DNA of 12,188 nt from JBBQTU01 sp038213005 (GTDB lineage Bacteria > Planctomycetota > Phycisphaerae > Tepidisphaerales > Tepidisphaeraceae), in contig JBBQTU010000132.1 in the NCBI GenBank assembly GCA_038213005.1, positions 1 to 12,188 of the forward strand, given 5' to 3'. Shown here piece by piece: positions 1 to 5,557 of this stretch. The notes below the pieces were generated by a model. The model was not told the DNA's origin, did no database searches, and worked only from the letters and a program-made list of their open reading frames with translations. Both the position numbers and the translations under genes were made by a program. Position 1 is the stretch's first letter. The number at the start of each line of letters is the position of its first letter.

Positions 1-241
1 GGTTGTAGGCTCCACTGACCGTCCCCAGACTAAAGTAGTTCGCCCACCCGGACAGCATCCGGTTGAGTTCAACAACTACTTCATCCGTCGGACGGCAGGT
101 ACTTCGCCGGTCAGTCGCTTCACTCACCTTTTCGCAGATGCGGATGATCCGCTTCTTCGCCGGACGAACGCCCAGCAGCAGAAAAGGCAGCAGAAAAGGT
201 GACATCCCACATAACATAGACGAGGCGCGCACAGCTAATGG
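1..241 (-). pseudogene. Group II intron reverse transcriptase/maturase, C-terminal remnant
   Basis: Read on the minus strand, from about position 173 down to the window edge, one frame encodes GVRPAKKRIIRICEKVSE followed by a segment ending ELNRMLSGWANYFSLGTVSG. This is the maturase (domain X) region of group II intron-encoded proteins, which typically reads RPSKK...LNR.LRGWANYF.LG.VS.AY. The protein continues off the left edge of the window. The frame is closed upstream by a TAA at 242-244, and the doc-like gene ends at 300, so the reverse-transcriptase domain is absent: this is a 5'-truncated remnant, not a working element. A perfect 12-base tandem duplication at 176-199 (cagcagaaaagg twice) adds the residues PFLLPFLL just before the conserved GVRPAKK. 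Family assignment is confident. Whether the missing part lies elsewhere cannot be seen here. Confidence 0.8.
176..199. repeat. Perfect 12-base tandem duplication
   Basis: The unit cagcagaaaagg occurs twice back to back (176-187 and 188-199). It lies inside the maturase remnant frame and keeps that frame open. It fits replication slippage in a decaying gene. Confidence 0.85.
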
Positions 242-299
242 TTATGTCGATGCGACTGGCGCTACGGGCGGGCACATGGGCTTCGACCTGTCGCCCCAC

Positions 300-647
300 C
301 TATCGCCGCTTCAGCCAGACTCCAAACTGCGATGCGAGGGTCTGCTTGTCCATCTCACCTGAGGCTACTTGCAGGGTAACGGTTTCCAGTTCCTGGGGGG
401 TGATGTCATGCTCAATGCCATTGGCGTCGAGGAACACGACGGCGGCGAAGCACGCCGTCCGCTTATTGCCATCCAGAAAAGCATGGCCCATCGCAATGTG
501 GTACAGATACGCGGCCGCCATATCGGCGGGAGTCGGATGGAGAAACTCTGCGCCGAACTGCGCCATGGGCATCGCCAACGCGCCTTCGAGCAGCCGCTGG
601 TCGCGGATTCCGGCGATGCCGCCGAAGTGGCCCGGATAAAGGGTCAA
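300..647 (-). CDS. doc: Fic/Doc family toxin, N-terminus missing or frameshifted
   Basis: The frame encodes 115 residues with the Doc motif HAFLDGNKRTA (H55, D59, N61, K62, R63), matching the HxFx(D/E)xNKR catalytic loop. It also has the usual upstream block GIRDQRLLEGALAMP. Known Doc proteins are kinases that inactivate EF-Tu and are held in check by a co-transcribed antitoxin. Family members are normally about 125-135 residues and start some 20 residues before the segment aligned here to LYPGHFGG. In this frame a TAA at 660-662 closes the upstream side and the only start offered is a TTG at 647. A neighbouring frame just upstream reads ALPAIRPNANML before a TGA, which would join naturally to LTLYPGH if one T were restored. 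The gene may therefore be frameshifted. No antitoxin gene is recognisable upstream, and nadA lies next on the same strand. Family is confident; functionality is doubtful. Confidence 0.8.
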   Translation of the reverse strand: MTLYPGHFGGIAGIRDQRLLEGALAMPMAQFGAEFLHPTPADMAAAYLYHIAMGHAFLDGNKRTACFAAVVFLDANGIEHDITPQELETVTLQVASGEMDKQTLASQFGVWLKRR

Positions 648-659
648 AGCATATTGGCG

Positions 660-1038
660 TTAGGCCGGATGGCCGGTAATGCACGGGAATCGACCAGTTC
701 CCCGGGCGCCAAAGCCATGAGGCGGCGATGTCCTGCTCGACACCGACGATCTGAGATCCTGGCTCCAGCGGCACCTCGAACATCCCGACGACTGACAACC
801 GCCGGGAAACCGTCGGCATTCGCCGCGGCCCGATACACTTTCCACCAGGGACATGTTGCAACAGAAGCTCACCCGCGTGGCGATACCCAGCCGGCGGAGG
901 TGCTTGTCGGTGAGTCGGGGCTGGTCGGCCAACCCGCCGGCTTACGCCGACGGCTCCTTGTTCGTAACCGACAGCCATTCCTGCCAATTATTGATGCGCC
1001 GGTCCCTATGCGTCTCAACACGAATGGACCAGGGGCGG
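660..1038. other. 379-base stretch without a convincing gene
   Basis: Between the doc-like frame and nadA all six frames are short or low-complexity. On the minus strand short pieces look protein-like (NNWQEWLSVTNKEPSA at about 1000-940, then QPRLTDKHLRRLGIATR), but stops separate them and none matches a family I can name. This is where the antitoxin partner of the Doc toxin would be expected. The best reading is a decayed gene or genes. Confidence 0.45.
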
Positions 1039-2175
1039 CTACTTTGAGATCTCCAGCATGCGGTTCAGGGCGAGGGTGGCGTGCTGCCGCGTCTCTTGAT
1101 CGACTTTGACTTCGTTGACGATCTTGCCTTCGGCGAGGTTCTCGATGGCCCAGCAGAGGTGGGGGAGGTCGATGCGGTACATGGTTGTACAGAGGCACTG
1201 GCAGTCGGAGAGGATGAGGATCTTCTTGCCCGGGTTCTGCTTTGCCAGGCGGGTGACGAGGTGGACTTCGGTGCCGATGGACCAGATGGAGCCGGCGGGG
1301 GCGGCCTGGACGGTTTTGACGATCTTGGCGGTGGAGCCGCTGAGGTCGGCTTTCTGGACGACTTCCCAACTGCATTCGGGGTGGACCATGACCGTTACGC
1401 CGGGGTATTTGGCGCGGACCTGATCCACGTGTTCGGGACGGAACAGTTGATGGACGGAGCAGTGGCCTTTCCAGAGGATGAAGCGGGCGTCGCGGAGCTG
1501 ATCTTCGGAGCTGCCGCCGTAGGGCTGGGTGGGGTCCCAGACGAGCATCTGGTCCAGGGGATAGCCCATCTCGAAGGCGGTGTTTCGGCCGAGGTGCTGG
1601 TCGGGGAAGAAGAGAATCTTCACGGGCTGACCCGCGCCCTGGGTGAGTGCCCATTCGAGCACTTTGCGGCAATTGGAGCTGGTGCAGACAGCGCCGCCGT
1701 GCTGGCCGACGAAGGCCTTGATGGCGGCGGTGGAGTTGATGTAGGTGATGGGGATGATGCGCTGGCCGGGGCAGGCTTCTTCGAGCTCTGCCCAGCAGTC
1801 GAGGGTCTGGTCGAGGTTGGCCATGTCGGCCATGGAGCAGCCGGCGCCCATGTCGGGCAGGATGACGCGGACGGAGGGGTCGGTGAGGATGTCGGCGGAT
1901 TCGGCCATGAAATGGACGCCGCAGAAGATGACGTACCTGGCCCCCTGGTGGGAGGCGGCTTTGCGGGATAGTTCAAAGCTGTCGCCGGAATAGTCGGCGA
2001 AATCCAAGACCTCATCCTGCTGGTAGTGGTGGCCGAGGATGACGAGCTGGGAGCCGAGGCGCTGTCTGGCATCCTGGATGCGGATGCGTAACTCGGCGTC
2101 GGATAGCTGGTTATAAATGGGGGGGAGAGGTTGTTGCCAGGTAAGTGCCATGTGTGCCAGTCGTTGTGTTCTCAC
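1039..2175 (-). CDS. nadA: Quinolinate synthase NadA
   Basis: NadA condenses iminoaspartate with dihydroxyacetone phosphate to quinolinate in cytoplasmic de novo NAD synthesis, using a [4Fe-4S] cluster held by three cysteines. The 378-residue product shows the family blocks in order: LGHHYQQDEVLDFADYSGDS (about 47-66), FCGVHFMAESA with C85, the GCSMADMAN block (about 112-119), YINSTAAIKA (about 145-154), VHPECSWEVV with C268, and SDCQCLCTTM, where C329 is the likely third cluster ligand. Length is normal for the long form of the family. Start is uncertain: GTG at 2175 gives MRTQRLAHMALTW, and ATG at 2151 gives MALTWQQPLPP, which fits the family N-terminus equally well. Neither has a good ribosome binding site at normal spacing. 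NadB and NadC are not in the window, so the gene stands alone. A G-quadruplex-forming motif lies 17-37 bases upstream of the GTG. Confidence 0.96.
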   Translation of the reverse strand: MRTQRLAHMALTWQQPLPPIYNQLSDAELRIRIQDARQRLGSQLVILGHHYQQDEVLDFADYSGDSFELSRKAASHQGARYVIFCGVHFMAESADILTDPSVRVILPDMGAGCSMADMANLDQTLDCWAELEEACPGQRIIPITYINSTAAIKAFVGQHGGAVCTSSNCRKVLEWALTQGAGQPVKILFFPDQHLGRNTAFEMGYPLDQMLVWDPTQPYGGSSEDQLRDARFILWKGHCSVHQLFRPEHVDQVRAKYPGVTVMVHPECSWEVVQKADLSGSTAKIVKTVQAAPAGSIWSIGTEVHLVTRLAKQNPGKKILILSDCQCLCTTMYRIDLPHLCWAIENLAEGKIVNEVKVDQETRQHATLALNRMLEISK

Positions 2176-2191
2176 TGTCCAGTTCGGGCGA

Positions 2192-2224
2192 CCCCCTCCC
2201 TAACCCTCCCCCAAGGGGGAGGGG
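2192..2224 (-). promoter_or_regulatory. G-quadruplex motif overlapping a 9-bp palindrome, upstream of nadA
   Basis: On the minus strand four G-runs of 3-5 bases with spacers A, TTA and A occupy 2212-2192, a strict intramolecular G-quadruplex pattern. The same bases overlap a perfect inverted repeat: ccctccccc (2204-2212), loop aa, gggggaggg (2215-2223). The motif is in the likely leader or promoter region of nadA. The alternative folds, quadruplex or hairpin, are mutually exclusive. CCCTCCCTAACCCTCCCC-type elements also occur as dispersed repeats in various genomes, so it may be a repeat unit rather than a nadA-specific switch. Confidence 0.5.
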
Positions 2225-2263
2225 CTCAGAAGCCGGACGCCGCTGCGCGGTTAGCGATGGATG

Positions 2264-2269
2264 ATTTTA
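2264..2269 (-). promoter_or_regulatory. Possible -10 element for nadA
   Basis: TAAAAT on the minus strand (2269-2264) is five of six to the sigma-70 -10 consensus and lies about 90 bases upstream of nadA. It sits just after the T-tract of the intrinsic terminator. No good -35 is visible at 16-18 bases, so support is weak. Confidence 0.25.
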
Positions 2270-2278
2270 GGCGAAGCC

Positions 2279-2316
2279 AAAAAAGAAAAAAGGGCGCGGA
2301 GGGGAGGTCCGCGCCC
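2279..2316 (-). terminator. Intrinsic terminator with long U-tract
   Basis: On the minus strand a perfect 9-bp GC-rich stem (gggcgcgga at 2292-2300 pairing with tccgcgccc at 2308-2316, 7-base loop) is followed directly by TTTTTTCTTTTTT at 2291-2279. This is a classical Rho-independent terminator. It ends whatever is transcribed leftward from nuoC or from a promoter between 2362 and 2640, and it insulates nadA. Confidence 0.88.
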
Positions 2317-2361
2317 GGAGGTTCCCCGTTAGGGGAATGAGCCCGGGAGGGGGACCCGGGC
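2279..2361 (-). ncRNA. Candidate structured small RNA or 3' UTR RNA with C-rich loops
   Basis: Three consecutive perfect stem-loops lie within 83 bases. They are cccgggc-type arms of 7 bp (2341-2347 with 2355-2361), ttcccc/ggggaa of 6 bp with a 4-base loop (2322-2327 with 2332-2337), and the 9-bp terminator stem (2292-2300 with 2308-2316). In the minus-strand RNA the first and third loops read UCCCCCU and CCUCCCC. Such C-rich loops are complementary to Shine-Dalgarno sequences and are a known feature of several bacterial trans-acting small RNAs. A TTGACA at about 2426-2421 might be a -35, but the -10 at normal spacing is poor, so the RNA could equally be the processed 3' end of the nuoC transcript. 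I do not recognise a known RNA family. Confidence 0.4.
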
Positions 2362-2609
2362 GTAGGAATCAACGAAAGATTATCGACTACAAATTCAGAC
2401 CTACGAACGTAGCAAAAGATCTGTCAACAATCCTTCCAAACGGACATTGTGCTTTCTCAGCCGACAAGTGCGTTCTGTGCGTGCGGCCGATTCAGAATTG
2501 AATAAGACCGTACTCAGCAGTTGCAGAATAATATAACGGATGGGTCTGGCAAATCAAGCGCAAATTGGCGAGATTTTATTTTGGCTCGGCAGGGCAGTGT
2601 CGCAGGGCA
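2362..2609. other. Intergenic stretch, nothing recognised
   Basis: This AT-richer spacer between the stem-loop cluster and the nuoC 3' hairpin has no open frame with family resemblance, no tRNA-like fold and no clear repeat. A consensus TTGACA hexamer on the minus strand at about 2426-2421 is the only element noticed. Confidence 0.5.
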
Positions 2610-2639
2610 CTTTTTCGCACCGCGGAGGGAGCGAAAAAG
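2610..2639 (-). repeat. Stem-loop immediately after nuoC stop
   Basis: A perfect 9-bp inverted repeat (ctttttcgc at 2610-2618, gcgaaaaag at 2631-2639) with a 12-base loop begins 1 base after the nuoC stop codon. The minus-strand loop contains CCCUCC. It lacks a following T-tract, so it is a 3' stabilising hairpin or regulatory element rather than a standard terminator. Confidence 0.6.
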
Positions 2640-2640
2640 A

Positions 2641-3234
2641 TCATGCTGCAGGACTGGCGGGCGACGCCGGGTTGGCTACGGGAGCCTTGGCAGGCGTGGC
2701 GGGTTTCGCAGGCTGCTTTCCCGACGGGTCCCAATCCAGATTCAGTTGGGCCTGGACGCCGTGGTATTCCTTGGGGAAGACGTAGTCTTTGCGGAGCGGA
2801 TGGCCCACCCATTCTTCAGCGCAGAGGATGCGCTCGAGATTGGGATGGCCGTCGAAGATGATGCCGAACAGGTCAAACGCCTCACGCTCGTGCCAGTTGG
2901 CGGCCGGCCAGAGGTCGCAGACGGTGGGGAGATGGGCAACATCACGGTCGCAGAAGACTTTGACCGCGAAGGTGTGCTTCAGTTCGAAGCTGTAGAGGTC
3001 GTAGACGACGGCGAGCTTCTTGTCGGCGGCGTAGTCCACGCCGGAAAGGCATGCCAGCCAGTCGAGCTGCAGGGCAGGATCGCTGTGGACGAACTCGGCC
3101 AACTCGCGCCAAGTCTCGGCGGCGACATGCACGCGCGGATGCTTGTCGGTTCCGCCGGCCTCCGCTGGGAAGGCGGCCAGGATCCTTTGGCCGAACCGGG
3201 CTTTCAACATCTCGATGATCTGCTGACTATTCAT
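2641..3234 (-). CDS. nuoC: NADH-quinone oxidoreductase subunit C (NuoC, 30 kDa subunit)
   Basis: NuoC is a peripheral-arm subunit of respiratory complex I at the cytoplasmic face of the inner membrane. The 197-residue product carries the signature NWHEREAFDLFGIIFDGHPN (about 113-132), then LERILCAEEWVGHPLRKDYV. The C-terminus (about 171-197) is an Ala/Pro-rich tail of KPATPAKAPV type, not part of the core fold. The chosen start is ATG at 3234, preceded at good spacing by AGAGGA. A much longer open frame runs upstream, but its added part is low-complexity antisense of yqgE. The usual partners nuoB and nuoD are absent: the gene is divergent from yqgE upstream and followed by hairpins and a terminator, so it is transcribed alone. 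The identity is secure. Confidence 0.95.
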   Translation of the reverse strand: MNSQQIIEMLKARFGQRILAAFPAEAGGTDKHPRVHVAAETWRELAEFVHSDPALQLDWLACLSGVDYAADKKLAVVYDLYSFELKHTFAVKVFCDRDVAHLPTVCDLWPAANWHEREAFDLFGIIFDGHPNLERILCAEEWVGHPLRKDYVFPKEYHGVQAQLNLDWDPSGKQPAKPATPAKAPVANPASPASPAA

Positions 3235-3258
3235 CCATGTCCTCTTCGCGGGTTGGGA

Positions 3259-3264
3259 GTATAT
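3259..3264 (-). promoter_or_regulatory. -10 element for nuoC
   Basis: TATACT on the minus strand (3264-3259) is five of six to consensus. It would start transcription near 3252, giving a short leader that contains the AGAGGA ribosome binding site before the ATG at 3234. The -35 at 17-base spacing (TGGAGC) is weak. Confidence 0.5.
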
Positions 3265-3338
3265 TGGAATTGGCGGCGGCGCTCCATAGCTTGGGGGTGG
3301 GCGCAGAGATCGGTTGGCGACACCGCGGCTGGCTCGGC

Positions 3339-3344
3339 TAGAAT
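3339..3344 (+). promoter_or_regulatory. -10 element for yqgE, implying a nearly leaderless mRNA
   Basis: TAGAAT at 3339-3344 is five of six to the -10 consensus, with TTGGCG at 3314-3319 as a possible, slightly distant -35. A start about 7 bases downstream would fall at 3351-3354, on or just before the yqgE ATG. No Shine-Dalgarno sequence is present, consistent with leaderless translation. Confidence 0.4.
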
Positions 3345-3353
3345 GGGTACCCG

Positions 3354-3905
3354 ATGAACTCACTGAAGGGACAAATGCTGATTGCCTCGACCCGGCTGCT
3401 GGACCCGAATTTCTTGCAGGCGGTGGTGCTGATGGTGCAGCACAACAAGGACGGGGCGATGGGGCTGATCCTGAATCGGCAGACGGAGGTGGCGGTTGGC
3501 GATGCCTGGAGGCAGGTGAGTCAGTCGCCGTGCGTGCGTGAGGAGAACCTGTATATCGGCGGCCCGTGTGAGGGGGTGCTGATGGCGCTGCATACATTTC
3601 CAAGTGCTTCGCAGGTGGAGGTGTTTCCCGGTCTGCACTTCGCGACCGAGACGCAGCACATGGAATGGCTGCTGCAGCAGGCAGAGACGCCGATGCGATT
3701 TTTCGTGGGGTACGCGGGCTGGTCGCCGGGGCAACTGGAGACGGAGATGGAGAGCGGGTCGTGGATCGTGACGGCGGCGACGATGCAGCGGATCTTCATG
3801 CCAGATGATGCGCAGTGGTCAAGGATCAAACGGGAACTGGCAATGGCGGCGATTCTGCCGAACTACAATCCGGGGATCATTCCGCCGGATCCATCGCGGA
3901 ACTGA
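3354..3905 (+). CDS. yqgE: YqgE/AlgH family protein (DUF179)
   Basis: The 183-residue protein matches the YqgE/AlgH family throughout. It opens with LKGQMLIASTRLLDPNFLQA, then VVLMVQHNKDGAMGLILNRQ, LYIGGPCEGVLMALH, and FFVGYAGWSPGQLETEMESG with the W-x-x-G-Q-L-E-x-E signature. The family is a compact cytoplasmic fold, widespread in Gram-negative bacteria; its biochemical role is not established. Length is normal. The ATG at 3354 fits the family start and has no ribosome binding site; a -10 element lies directly upstream. The stop at 3903-3905 is only a few bases from the T-tract ending the convergent RNase P RNA gene. Function beyond the family name is unknown. Confidence 0.93.
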   Translation: MNSLKGQMLIASTRLLDPNFLQAVVLMVQHNKDGAMGLILNRQTEVAVGDAWRQVSQSPCVREENLYIGGPCEGVLMALHTFPSASQVEVFPGLHFATETQHMEWLLQQAETPMRFFVGYAGWSPGQLETEMESGSWIVTAATMQRIFMPDDAQWSRIKRELAMAAILPNYNPGIIPPDPSRN

Positions 3906-3912
3906 AGTGGCG

Positions 3913-3935
3913 AAAAAAAAGTGGTTGCGACGGCG
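3913..3935 (-). terminator. T-tract ending the RNase P RNA transcript
   Basis: TTTTTTTT at 3920-3913 on the minus strand follows the 3' strand of the P1 helix (3935-3923) by two bases. Termination would occur in the 8-base spacer next to the yqgE stop codon, so the two convergent transcripts end almost on top of each other. Confidence 0.6.
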
Positions 3936-4374
3936 CGTAAGCCGAATTCTGTTCCTGTTCCCGAAGGATCAGGGGCGGCCATTTCTCTGTGGTCGGCGTT
4001 GCCGCTGACCTCTGGACGGACGACGCCGTTTGGCGTCACACGTCTCTTGCGACCTACCCGCGAAGCGACTTGCGTCCGCCTGGGGCATCAGGCGCCGGCC
4101 CGAAGGCCGGTTCTCCGCATATTTGGTCTTGCTGCCGGTGGGGTTTGCCATGCCATCGATGTCACCATCGACGCGGTGCGCTCTTACCGCACCATTTCAC
4201 CCTTACCCGTCTTTCGACAGGCGGTATCTTTCTGTTGCACTTTCCGTCGGAGCCCAAAGGACTCCGCCTCGCCGTTAGCGAGCACCGTGCCCGCGAGGCG
4301 GTCGCCCGCCTCGTGCAGTTCGGACTTTCCTCATCCCGACGAATCGGGACGCGGCCGTCACCGCCGCCGCAACC
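3921..4374 (-). ncRNA. rnpB: RNase P RNA, bacterial class A
   Basis: On the minus strand all universal elements appear in order. They are GAGGAAAGTCCG (around 4333-4322), CAACAGAAAG with the P8-P10 core, GTAAGGGTGAAATGGTGCGG and TAAGAGCGCACCG (P11/P12), CATGGCAAACCCCACC with AGCAAGACCAAATA, GGGTAGGTCGCAAGAG, and ACAGAATTCGGCTTA near the 3' end. P4 shows a compensatory change: GUCCGAA pairs with UUCGG where E. coli has GGG/CCC. P1 is a 13-bp helix between ggttgcggcggcg (4374-4362) and its partner at 3935-3923, with one G-U pair. A T8 run at 3920-3913 follows, consistent with the terminator. The RNA is about 450 nt, longer than the E. coli molecule. With its protein partner it removes 5' leaders from pre-tRNAs. 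Its predicted start lies 7 bases after a TACAAT -10. Confidence 0.97.
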
Positions 4375-4380
4375 GGACTT

Positions 4381-4386
4381 ATTGTA
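4381..4386 (-). promoter_or_regulatory. -10 element of rnpB
   Basis: TACAAT on the minus strand (4386-4381) is five of six to consensus, and six bases later the P1 helix begins (GGTTGCGG at 4374), so the predicted initiation base equals the 5' end of the folded RNA. The -35 at 17-base spacing (TGTCGG) is poor. Confidence 0.65.
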
Positions 4387-4463
4387 GCCTACATTGCCCG
4401 AAGCCGACAGCGTGGAGCCAAGGCAATCGCGAGTAGCCATCGTGGGCTGGTCGTAGGGCAGAA

Positions 4464-4508
4464 AAGCGACTACAAAGTCGCTTCTACGTAGCTGCGACTT
4501 TGTCGCAG
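4464..4508. repeat. Cluster of three adjacent palindromes sharing the GCGACTTTGT core
   Basis: aagcgact/agtcgctt (4464-4471 with 4476-4483, loop acaa), then the self-complementary ctacgtag (4484-4491), then ctgcgac/gtcgcag (4492-4498 with 4502-4508, loop ttt). The two hairpins carry the same core, GCGACTTTGT, in opposite orientation. The unit looks like a short dispersed palindromic repeat of REP type. It lies between the divergently transcribed rnpB and lpxL. Confidence 0.6.
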
Positions 4509-4605
4509 TGCGAACACCGGCGACTTCCACTCGCTCGCGATGCGCTGTTTCGAACCAATCGCAAGCTGGCTATTGCCTGGAGGGACTCTTAAAATCCGCC
4601 CCCAC

Positions 4606-5538
4606 ATGGCCGCCAAAGCGCGTAATGATCTGCTGGACCGTCTGGTTTACGCGGCCCTCCGCTGCTTTTCGGGGTTTCTGCACTGTTTTCCGATCTCATG
4701 GAACCTGCTGGTGGCGCGATGCCTGGGCTCGCTGGTTTACACGGTAGACAAGAAACACCGCAACCGGATTCTGCAGAACCTCAGGCACAGCTTCCCGGAG
4801 ATGCCAGAAGCCCAGCGGCGTACGATGGGCCGGCAGAGCATGGGGCATCTGGTGATGCTGGCAATCGAGATCCTGTTCACGACCAGGCTCATCCGTCTGG
4901 AGACGTGGCGAAGCCATGTTGAGCTGGACAATTTTCAGCCGGTGCTGGATCTGCTGGTTCGCCAGAAGACGGGGATGCTGATGCTCACCGGGCATTACGG
5001 CAATTGGGAAGTGCTGGGCTATGTGCTCGCGACGTTGGGCCTTGAAACCACCAGTGTCGCCCGCCCGCTGGATAATCCTTACGTGAATCACTGGATCCTG
5101 GGCGTCCGCGAGAAACAGGGGCAGCGGATCGTTGCCAAGAAGGGGGCGACGGAGGATGTGATCAAGGTGCTGGAGGAGAACGGAGCGGTGGGGCTGATCG
5201 CCGATCAGAACGCAGGCTCAAAGGGAGTGTTCGTAGACTTTTTCGGGCGCAAGGCGAGCACGTATAAATCGATCGGCCTGCTGGCGATGCAGTACAACGT
5301 CCCGGTGGTGGTGGGCTATGCCCGGCGGACCAGCAAGCCGTTTTCCTTCCGCATCGGCACGCAGGACATCATCTACCCGGCCGACTGGGCCAACCAGGAC
5401 GACCCGCTTCGGTATATCACGCAGCGATACACGACCGCGATCGAACAGATGGTCCGTGATGATCCTGCGCAGTATCTGTGGGTTCACCGGCGTTGGAAGA
5501 CACGGCCCAAGGGCGAGCAGCCTGGGCTCTATGATTGA
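4606..5538 (+). CDS. lpxL: Lipid A biosynthesis acyltransferase, LpxL/HtrB family
   Basis: Members of this family transfer a secondary acyl chain to Kdo2-lipid A precursor at the inner membrane. The product (310 residues from this start) has an N-terminal hydrophobic segment (LVYAALRCFSGFLHCFPISW, about 13-32). It then has the catalytic motif GHYGNWE, with H130 and E135 forming the H-x4-(D/E) dyad, GLIADQNAGSKGVFVDFFG as the usual (A)DQ block, and WVHRRWKTRP near the C-terminus. The frame is open back to 4540 (332 residues), but MAAKARNDLLDRLVY at 4606 fits the family start better. GGAGGG at 4580-4585 is too far for that ATG, and TAAAAT at 4590-4595 could instead serve as a -10 for a nearly leaderless mRNA. 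The gene implies a lipid A-containing outer membrane. No other lpx gene is nearby. Which acyl position it modifies cannot be told. Confidence 0.92.
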   Translation: MAAKARNDLLDRLVYAALRCFSGFLHCFPISWNLLVARCLGSLVYTVDKKHRNRILQNLRHSFPEMPEAQRRTMGRQSMGHLVMLAIEILFTTRLIRLETWRSHVELDNFQPVLDLLVRQKTGMLMLTGHYGNWEVLGYVLATLGLETTSVARPLDNPYVNHWILGVREKQGQRIVAKKGATEDVIKVLEENGAVGLIADQNAGSKGVFVDFFGRKASTYKSIGLLAMQYNVPVVVGYARRTSKPFSFRIGTQDIIYPADWANQDDPLRYITQRYTTAIEQMVRDDPAQYLWVHRRWKTRPKGEQPGLYD

Positions 5539-5557
5539 CGCCCCGTGCCTCATTTCC

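Noticed and set aside
369..1109. 246-residue plus-strand frame across the doc and decayed region
   Set aside because: Its first part is antisense to the doc-like motif, and the rest is Arg/Ala/Pro-rich with no family resemblance.
1081..1971. 296-residue open frame on the plus strand
   Set aside because: It is the antisense of nadA, with Gly/Asp/Val-rich composition (DGAGGGGLDG type) typical of GC-rich shadow frames; nadA itself has full family motifs.
2521..3357. 278-residue open frame on the plus strand opposite nuoC
   Set aside because: It mirrors the nuoC codons and shows no family resemblance; nuoC has a clear signature, promoter and ribosome binding site.
3235..3603. N-terminal extension of the nuoC frame
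   Set aside because: Pro/Ser/Arg-rich low-complexity residues antisense to yqgE; the conserved NuoC protein begins at the ATG at 3234.
3921..4530. Several open frames of 60-170 residues on both strands
   Set aside because: They lie within the RNase P RNA gene, whose conserved elements are unmistakable.
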